A stretch of 64,000 nucleotides of DNA from Collinsella aerofaciens (GTDB lineage: Bacteria > Actinomycetota > Coriobacteriia > Coriobacteriales > Coriobacteriaceae): contig NZ_WWSY01000001.1 in NCBI RefSeq assembly GCF_009876115.1, positions 62,001 through 126,000 of the forward strand, read 5' to 3'. Below the pieces are notes generated by a model that worked only from the letters and a program-made list of their open reading frames with translations, did not search any database and had not been told where the DNA came from. Shown here piece after piece: positions 57,475 to 64,000 of the stretch. Made by a program: the position numbers and the translations under genes. How positions within the stretch are numbered: position 1 is the stretch's first letter; the number at the start of each line of letters is the position of its first letter.

Positions 57475-58875
57475 CTACGGCCTAAGTTTTTTTATAGTCG
57501 CTATTAGATCACGGCGGAAGAAGGTCAGAAACGCCATATAAATCAAGGAATAAAGGCAGAAAGCCGGTACGGGAGGCAGAAAAAAGGCTAACAAGATGAA
57601 ACCAACAGTCAGCATAATCTCAGCAGCACTGATGGTGCTTACTGGGACCTCCATCAGACGGTTCATGTAGAACTCTGACCATAGACTTCGGGCGACAATC
57701 ACTACGGTCATAACCGAGATGACTGCAAAGACGGAACCAAGAGTGTAGACTGTTAATAGAGTAAGAATTAAACAAGAAATTGCGGATACCATGTTTACAA
57801 GCAGCATCACGCGTTCTCGCCGAAGAACGTTATAGTAAGTCACGCCAGTGATGTTGTACTTGCTGTCAAAAACACAGATGGGCAGAAGGAATATCAGGTA
57901 CGTAAAGGTACTGGAGTAGTCGGGCAGCCACATCGTTAGCAACCAGACCATCGGGAAGTACAGAGCGTAAACACCCGGAAATAAAAGTCCCATGGCGTCA
58001 CGTGCGGCGCGGTAGAACCTTCGAACCTCGTCAAGCGCAGCCTGCCGCAACGAGGGGAAAAGAACCATGGAGGCTTGCGAAACAAACGCCAGGAAGAAGC
58101 TCACAAGAGAAAGAGCGAGTGATAGCTTACCGAATGTCTCAATTCCCCACCGCGCATCAATGAAAAAACGCCCAATGCCAAGAATCAGCATGCTCATCAC
58201 ATTCGCGAGCATCATTGGGAACCCTATTTTTATGCTTGCCCATGAAAGCTGCGCCGCCCGACAAAAGCCGAGCGACTCTGCTTTCCAAAAATCGCGCAGA
58301 TGCCAAGAACAATAACCGAGTTGAACTACTGTAGAGGCAGTATAGGAAACCACATAGGGATAAAAGACGTTGACTCTCAGGACAAGCAACACCAGTAACG
58401 GTATCAAAAACGCTAAACGTTCCACAATCGTCGAAAATGACGACTTCTTTGTCTCGTTCATGCATTGCAACTCATTCATCATGAAGGTCGCAAGGTTCTG
58501 CAGAACAAGGTAAATCGCCGTCATAACGATTACGAACATTCTCTCAGCACCAGACTGCAGGAAACTAGATAATAAGATGATTACTCCGGCCATGATTGTC
58601 TGGTAAAAGGCTCCGAAGAGCATCTGGCTCTTAATTGCCGCTTTGTCCATCTCTTCGCGCTTCTGCCCACCTGTGGTCAGATAGACTCCAGAGGAAAGAC
58701 CCAGATGAAAGAACCCGACATAACTCACGTAGAAGATATATAGTTGCCAATATCCGAACTGCTCAACCCCAAGAAGCTTTGGGACGACGAGCGTCTGGAT
58801 TACGGATAGAGCCATACTTGCGCCTTGTGCTAAAAAAGCAAAGCTCATATTCTGTAAGATCAATTTCTTATTCAT
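57475..58875 (-). CDS. Wzx-like polysaccharide flippase
   Basis: A 466-residue membrane protein with about 12 hydrophobic helices over its full length and the N-terminal pattern of MOP-superfamily O-unit exporters (NMSFAFLAQGASMALSVIQT, VVPKLLGVEQFGYWQLY). It would move the undecaprenyl-linked repeat unit across the membrane for Wzy polymerisation. It sits between licD and wzy in the rml operon. AT-richer than the rml genes, as usual for variable glycan genes that spread laterally. No ribosome site stands out before ATG 58875. Confidence 0.88.
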   Translation of the reverse strand: MNKKLILQNMSFAFLAQGASMALSVIQTLVVPKLLGVEQFGYWQLYIFYVSYVGFFHLGLSSGVYLTTGGQKREEMDKAAIKSQMLFGAFYQTIMAGVIILLSSFLQSGAERMFVIVMTAIYLVLQNLATFMMNELQCMNETKKSSFSTIVERLAFLIPLLVLLVLRVNVFYPYVVSYTASTVVQLGYCSWHLRDFWKAESLGFCRAAQLSWASIKIGFPMMLANVMSMLILGIGRFFIDARWGIETFGKLSLALSLVSFFLAFVSQASMVLFPSLRQAALDEVRRFYRAARDAMGLLFPGVYALYFPMVWLLTMWLPDYSSTFTYLIFLLPICVFDSKYNITGVTYYNVLRRERVMLLVNMVSAISCLILTLLTVYTLGSVFAVISVMTVVIVARSLWSEFYMNRLMEVPVSTISAAEIMLTVGFILLAFFLPPVPAFCLYSLIYMAFLTFFRRDLIATIKKLRP

Positions 58876-58954
58876 TTAATATCCAAATAAAATGTACGTG
58901 ACCAGGTCTTTCACCTTTTATATGCACTAATTAGACGTTCAAAATTCGGATCGC

Positions 58955-60250
58955 TCATCGTAAAGTACGATTTTTACTAAATAAAGAGCATTGCTCACCT
59001 TGCGCGTCAGAAACAATTGAAGCCTCGCAAAGGATGAGCCAAAAGGAATTGACTGACTGGAGATTGTAAAAGAAACCGCAAAAGATTAAGACAATCAAAA
59101 GAAACGAGATTGATTTATTAATACGCCAAGTAGTGACTACACTAGAGAAAAGCCATCCATAAAACACCCCAGTGCCGATAACCCCCATACTAAGCAAGGT
59201 GTTTGTCAAATCACATTCGACAGTCCAAGCGCTGATAGTTTTATATTGACCAGTCAAGGCCGAATAAGGAAGACCTGAGCAATTAATTCCATATCCGAAT
59301 AAAAAGGACTTAAAATTCATATTTGAAAATAGGGCAGGAATGTTAGAAATATAATCAGAATGTGCCTGGGCGCTCGAATCGAATACATTTTGCCCATTTA
59401 AAGCACCGATTCTGAATACAGTGAAAGATAAAGCATTTTGTAATGCATGCTGCACGGTAGGCGAGATACTGTAAATTAATGCGAAGACTGACAAGAATCC
59501 CGCTATGCATAAAAACCATTTACCGGAGACACAACTTCGAATCAAGTCAGAGTTACTAAAAAGCCACTTCACAAAAATATAAACCGTGCAGAGTCCTAAG
59601 CCTAAAAGAGCTGTAGAGCTTTGAGTAAGTACGCCCGCAACGAAAGTAAGAATCTTCCAAACCGGCTCACGTTCAGCAATGAAAACTAAAAGTAGAGCAG
59701 CCACAATCCCGCCAACATTCCAGCATAAACCAGTAGCGACGAATCCAGTTGCCTTGAACTGCGAAGCAGTTTCAACCATATTAAATACCTGAGAAAACAA
59801 CAGGTCATTAATATCAACAGAGAGAAACCACCATGCGAACATTTGGATGAAAATCCAAATGATATTTAGTTTTCCACCTAAAATTACACCTTTAAGAAGA
59901 TATGAACTCGCATCGCCATATAGCATTGGAACGATCATTGCTATCAGAAGAATGGACATAAGTCCTTTAATTTCAACAGCAATGTATGCATCCGGTAATT
60001 GAACAATGGTTAATAGAGTCGTAACTATCGCAAACGCTGCATACATCTGTATACCAGTTTTGCCAATAAGAAGACGACCCATGAGTAGTAGAAAAACTAC
60101 AGAAATCAAAGCAAATAATTTATATAGGCTATTGCCAAACAGGGTAATAACGGGAGCGCAAGCAAATAACCCTGTGAAAAACAAAGCTAATAGAAACCCA
60201 TCGTTTAATGTGTAATCAACTAATGTTTTTCTATGCGAAGTTAACGTCAT
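58955..60250 (-). CDS. Wzy-like O-antigen/polysaccharide polymerase
   Basis: A 431-residue integral membrane protein with about eleven hydrophobic segments and a large extracytoplasmic loop (about residues 270-350, including QNVFDSSAQAHSDYISNIPA), the usual topology of Wzy polymerases, which have little sequence conservation. The start ATG overlaps the glycosyltransferase stop (TAATG). It would join repeat units delivered by the neighbouring flippase. The frame is AT-rich. The assignment rests on topology and context; an O-antigen ligase (WaaL-like) has the same shape. Confidence 0.75.
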   Translation of the reverse strand: MTLTSHRKTLVDYTLNDGFLLALFFTGLFACAPVITLFGNSLYKLFALISVVFLLLMGRLLIGKTGIQMYAAFAIVTTLLTIVQLPDAYIAVEIKGLMSILLIAMIVPMLYGDASSYLLKGVILGGKLNIIWIFIQMFAWWFLSVDINDLLFSQVFNMVETASQFKATGFVATGLCWNVGGIVAALLLVFIAEREPVWKILTFVAGVLTQSSTALLGLGLCTVYIFVKWLFSNSDLIRSCVSGKWFLCIAGFLSVFALIYSISPTVQHALQNALSFTVFRIGALNGQNVFDSSAQAHSDYISNIPALFSNMNFKSFLFGYGINCSGLPYSALTGQYKTISAWTVECDLTNTLLSMGVIGTGVFYGWLFSSVVTTWRINKSISFLLIVLIFCGFFYNLQSVNSFWLILCEASIVSDAQGEQCSLFSKNRTLR

Positions 60251-61209
60251 TATACAAACATCAACTCCCCAATTATCTGGACCGGACCTTGTTTGAGAAA
60301 GCCACCAGAAATTACAAGCCGAGCACGAGTCAATTTTGAATGCCCGGGGATCTCACAGAAATCAGAGATGATTCCCGTTTGCTCGCTATTAAGTACTTCA
60401 GAATAGGTTTTTTTGAATGCATCGGCTTGTTTAAAAGCCATCTCAAGTGTCTTGCGTACATGATTGGCGCCGGACAGTCGCCTTAGCACGAACCCGATTG
60501 AATTTACATTAGTTGCGCCAACAACATTTCCCTCATGTTGACGGTATTTAATAGTTGTTTTATTTACAAAAATTATTTTGCCAAAACATGAAGCCGTAAG
60601 GCCCATCCACCAGTCGTGCATTGCAATTGCAGAGTCATTTAAATCAAGAAGATTGCAGAAACTCTTATTCCACAACATCGTACAGCCAGTTATATTGTTC
60701 TGGACTAATAGATGACGCAAGTCGGCTTTGTATGGGTCAATGGCTCGGAACTTTACGAACGAGTCTCCTAGAGTATTCAACTCTTTATCAACAACCATGA
60801 GGTCAGAGTGGACCAGAGTGGGAATTGATCCATGGTCATCCGCATGTTTGCAAGCCGTGAGCTCAATGTCAATCTTATCAGGCAACCATACGTCATCCTG
60901 ATCGGAGAACATGAAGTACTCAAAGTCATAGTTTTTTTTAACCCATCCTAGAATTGCGGCAAAATTTTCTTTAGAACCACCACCTTTCAGACTGGGGTCA
61001 TTTATTGCAAGTACTCTCTCTGGATATCTTTTGACATAATTAGCAATAACATCGAGTGTTGAATCAGTCGAACCATCATCACGAATAAAGAGGACCCAAT
61101 TACGATAAGTTTGTGACAGAATTGAATCAATTTGCTCGGCGAGAAACCTGCCTCCATTATAGGTAGCCATCATAATCGCTACATTTTGGTTAGGGGATTT
61201 CGAAAACAT
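60250..61209 (-). CDS. Family 2 glycosyltransferase, rhamnosyltransferase-like
   Basis: A 319-residue GT-A enzyme: VAIMMATYNGGRFLAEQIDS at the N-terminus, FIRDDGSTDST (nucleotide binding), FSDQDDVWLPDK (D-x-D metal site), and NITGCTMLWNKSF with MHDWWMGL typical of rhamnosyltransferases of the RfbF/WsaF-like type. It probably adds rhamnose from dTDP-rhamnose made by the upstream rml genes to the lipid-linked repeat unit. AGGAGA precedes the ATG. It is 10 bases downstream of rmlCD and overlaps wzy by one base. No membrane segment is visible. Confidence 0.88.
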   Translation of the reverse strand: MFSKSPNQNVAIMMATYNGGRFLAEQIDSILSQTYRNWVLFIRDDGSTDSTLDVIANYVKRYPERVLAINDPSLKGGGSKENFAAILGWVKKNYDFEYFMFSDQDDVWLPDKIDIELTACKHADDHGSIPTLVHSDLMVVDKELNTLGDSFVKFRAIDPYKADLRHLLVQNNITGCTMLWNKSFCNLLDLNDSAIAMHDWWMGLTASCFGKIIFVNKTTIKYRQHEGNVVGATNVNSIGFVLRRLSGANHVRKTLEMAFKQADAFKKTYSEVLNSEQTGIISDFCEIPGHSKLTRARLVISGGFLKQGPVQIIGELMFV

Positions 61210-61219
61210 GCTGACTCTC

Positions 61220-62680
61220 CTAACAAAAAAAAGAATCTAGATAATCGGATAAGCAAGCCTCCCAGTCTCTGGGCTTAAACCCTGTAGACTCGAGCCTGGA
61301 CAGGTCGAGCGCCGAGTGGACCGGGCGCGGGGCGACGGGGCCGGCGGCGTTCGCGTAGTAGTCGGCGGTCGATACCGGCACGACCTTCCCGCCGTTGCCG
61401 TTGGCGGCCTCGAAGACGGCGCGTGCGATGTCCGCCCAGGACTTCACCGCGCCGGATCCGGTGCAGTCGTAGGTGCCGTAGGGGGCGTGCGTCCCCAGCA
61501 CGTGGAAGATGGCCTCGGCCATGTCGCGCGTGAAGGTCAGGCGGCCCAGCTGGTCGTCGACGACCGTGACCTGCTCCAGCTTGTCGTCCGGGTCGGCGAC
61601 GCGGTCGGACAGCCCCCTCATGGTCTTGACGAAGTTGTGCCCCTCGCCGATGACCCAGGAGCTGCGCATGATGTAGTGGCGCGGGCACCCGGCCACGGCG
61701 ATGTCGCCGGCGGCCTTGGTCTGGCCGTAGACGGACAGCGGGGAGAAGGGTTCCTCCTCGTCGTGGACCTCGGCCGTGCCGTCGAAGACGTAGTCGCTGG
61801 ACACGTGGACGAGGGTGATACCGTGCACGGCGCAGGTGCGGGCGAGCAGGGCCGGCCCGGTCGCGTTGGCCTTCCAGGCGGTCACGCGGCCCTCGGGGGT
61901 CTCGGCCTTATCGACGGCCGTGTAGGCGCCGCAGTTGATCACGGTGCCGTAGAGCGACCAGTCGTACTGCGCGTAGGCCTCCGGGTCGGACATGTCGAAG
62001 GTGTCGATGTCGCAGAAGTCGAAGTCCTTCGCCACGCCGCGCTCCTCGGCGAGCGCACGCACCGCATGGCCCAGCTGGCCGTTGCAGCCGGTGACGAGCG
62101 TCCTCTTGGGCGCCATGGGGACGACGTCGGCGAGCATCGGGTGGTTGAGGTCGGCCTCGGATACGGTGGCCTGGTCCAGCGGGATCGGCCACTCGATGGC
62201 GAGCTCGGGGTCGGCGAGGTTCACGAAGGTGTAGGTCCTCTTGAGCTCCAGCGACCAGTGGGCGTCCACCAGGTAGGTGTAGGCGGTGCCGTCCTCCAGG
62301 GCCTGGAAGGAGTTGCCCACGCCGCGCGGGACGTAGATGGCCTTGGACGGGTCGAGCGTGCAGGTGTAGACCTTGCCGAAGGTCTCGCTGCCCTCGCGCA
62401 GGTCCACCCAGGCGCCGAAGACCGAGCCGCGGGCCACGGAGATGAACTTGTCCCAGGGCTCGGCGTGGATGCCGCGGGTGACGCCGCGGCTGTCGTTGTA
62501 GGAGATGTTGTTCTGGACGACCCTGAGGTCCGGGATGCCGAGTTCGGTCATCTTGGCGCGCTGCCAGTTCTCCTTGAACCAGCCGCGCGAGTCGCTGTGG
62601 ACGGCCAGGTCGACGACCTTGAGGCCCTCGATGCCGGTCTCGGCGACGGAGAGGTCCTTCTCGAATGCGATGTCTGCCAT
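61220..62680 (-). CDS. Fused dTDP-4-dehydrorhamnose 3,5-epimerase and dTDP-4-dehydrorhamnose reductase (RmlC-RmlD)
   Basis: A 486-residue bifunctional enzyme performing the last two steps of dTDP-L-rhamnose synthesis. Residues 1-190 are RmlC (cupin): DSRGWFKENWQR, RGIHAEPWDKFISVARG (catalytic His), YVPRGVGNSFQALED. Residues ~200-486 are RmlD: TLVTGCNGQLGHAVRALAEE (Rossmann), NCGAYTAVDKAE, VHVSSDYVFDG and YGQTKAAGD (Y-x3-K). Fusions of this order occur in Actinobacteria. Start at ATG 62680 with TAGGAGCTTTT upstream; the 59 codons of open frame before it are low-complexity. Confidence 0.92.
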   Translation of the reverse strand: MADIAFEKDLSVAETGIEGLKVVDLAVHSDSRGWFKENWQRAKMTELGIPDLRVVQNNISYNDSRGVTRGIHAEPWDKFISVARGSVFGAWVDLREGSETFGKVYTCTLDPSKAIYVPRGVGNSFQALEDGTAYTYLVDAHWSLELKRTYTFVNLADPELAIEWPIPLDQATVSEADLNHPMLADVVPMAPKRTLVTGCNGQLGHAVRALAEERGVAKDFDFCDIDTFDMSDPEAYAQYDWSLYGTVINCGAYTAVDKAETPEGRVTAWKANATGPALLARTCAVHGITLVHVSSDYVFDGTAEVHDEEEPFSPLSVYGQTKAAGDIAVAGCPRHYIMRSSWVIGEGHNFVKTMRGLSDRVADPDDKLEQVTVVDDQLGRLTFTRDMAEAIFHVLGTHAPYGTYDCTGSGAVKSWADIARAVFEAANGNGGKVVPVSTADYYANAAGPVAPRPVHSALDLSRLESTGFKPRDWEACLSDYLDSFFC

Positions 62681-62802
62681 GTGGGAAAAGCTCCTATCGA
62701 AGAGGTTGGATAACCGGGGGCGCCCGCGCGGGGACGCAGGATCATCCCCATGCCCTGCGGCCCCGCGCGGGCGCCCCGCGGTGCGGGATGCCCGCGCGGG
62801 GC

Positions 62803-64000
<1,198 letters not shown>

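Overview
The window looks like a stretch of chromosome from a high-GC Gram-positive gut actinobacterium of the Coriobacteriia, most like Collinsella. That is an inference from the strongly GC-rich core genes, the order of the housekeeping operon, the gpsA/plsY/plsC lipid genes and the CCA-encoding tRNA genes. No rRNA or other decisive marker is present.

Layout. (1) 1-150: start of a leftward CDP-alcohol phosphatidyltransferase cut by the window edge. (2) 547-5164: rightward module of an ABC exporter (ATPase and two permeases, lantibiotic-immunity type), a small ORF, and an OmpR-type response regulator with its histidine kinase. It looks like a self-regulated peptide-antibiotic resistance unit. 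(3) 5772-5848: tRNA-Pro. (4) 5929-23007: a long leftward run of tightly packed housekeeping genes. In transcription order they are an ABC-F ATPase, a small membrane protein, an M50 protease, scpA, scpB, rluB, cmk, plsC, ispH, a DUF512 radical-SAM protein, der, plsY, gpsA, rpe, a cysteine desulfurase, a NIF3 protein, a zinc-ribbon protein and coaBC. Many stops and starts overlap, so much of the run is probably co-transcribed. (5) 23.0-24.2 kb: a tRNA cluster (two near-identical Ala genes, Met, Val) with readable promoters and terminators.

(6) 24.3-51.1 kb: an accessory region of defence-like genes, mobile-element debris and pseudogenes, parts of it visibly AT-richer than the core. It holds a DUF3825-like protein; an AlbA_2/Schlafen-type regulator behind a perfect 47-bp palindrome; an AAA15-type ATPase with a TOPRIM-like partner; a TPR-like membrane protein; an AIPR protein; a broken type I restriction specificity gene; a Panacea-domain gene overlapping a membrane-protein gene (toxin-antitoxin layout); a retron (msr-msd RNA plus a reverse transcriptase fused to a trypsin-like protease, now frameshifted); an EEP-nuclease / unknown / HEPN-like three-gene operon; and a CD-NTase with a membrane-anchored partner (CBASS-like). 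Between them lie fragments of IS256 and IS3 transposases, a terminase small-subunit remnant, and two related LPKTT-anchored surface protein genes, one truncated next to the IS3 fragment.

(7) 51.6-64.0 kb: a leftward surface-polysaccharide operon. It encodes RmlA (partial), RmlB, a fused RmlC-RmlD, a GT2 rhamnosyltransferase-like enzyme, a Wzy-like polymerase, a Wzx-like flippase, a LicD enzyme, a class V aminotransferase, a pyruvyltransferase, a ferredoxin-domain FrhB-like protein and a cytidylyltransferase-oxidoreductase fusion. Together these make dTDP-rhamnose, assemble and export a repeat unit, and probably decorate it with CDP-activated or phospho-linked and pyruvyl groups.

All calls come from reading the sequence and known motifs. 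No database search was run.
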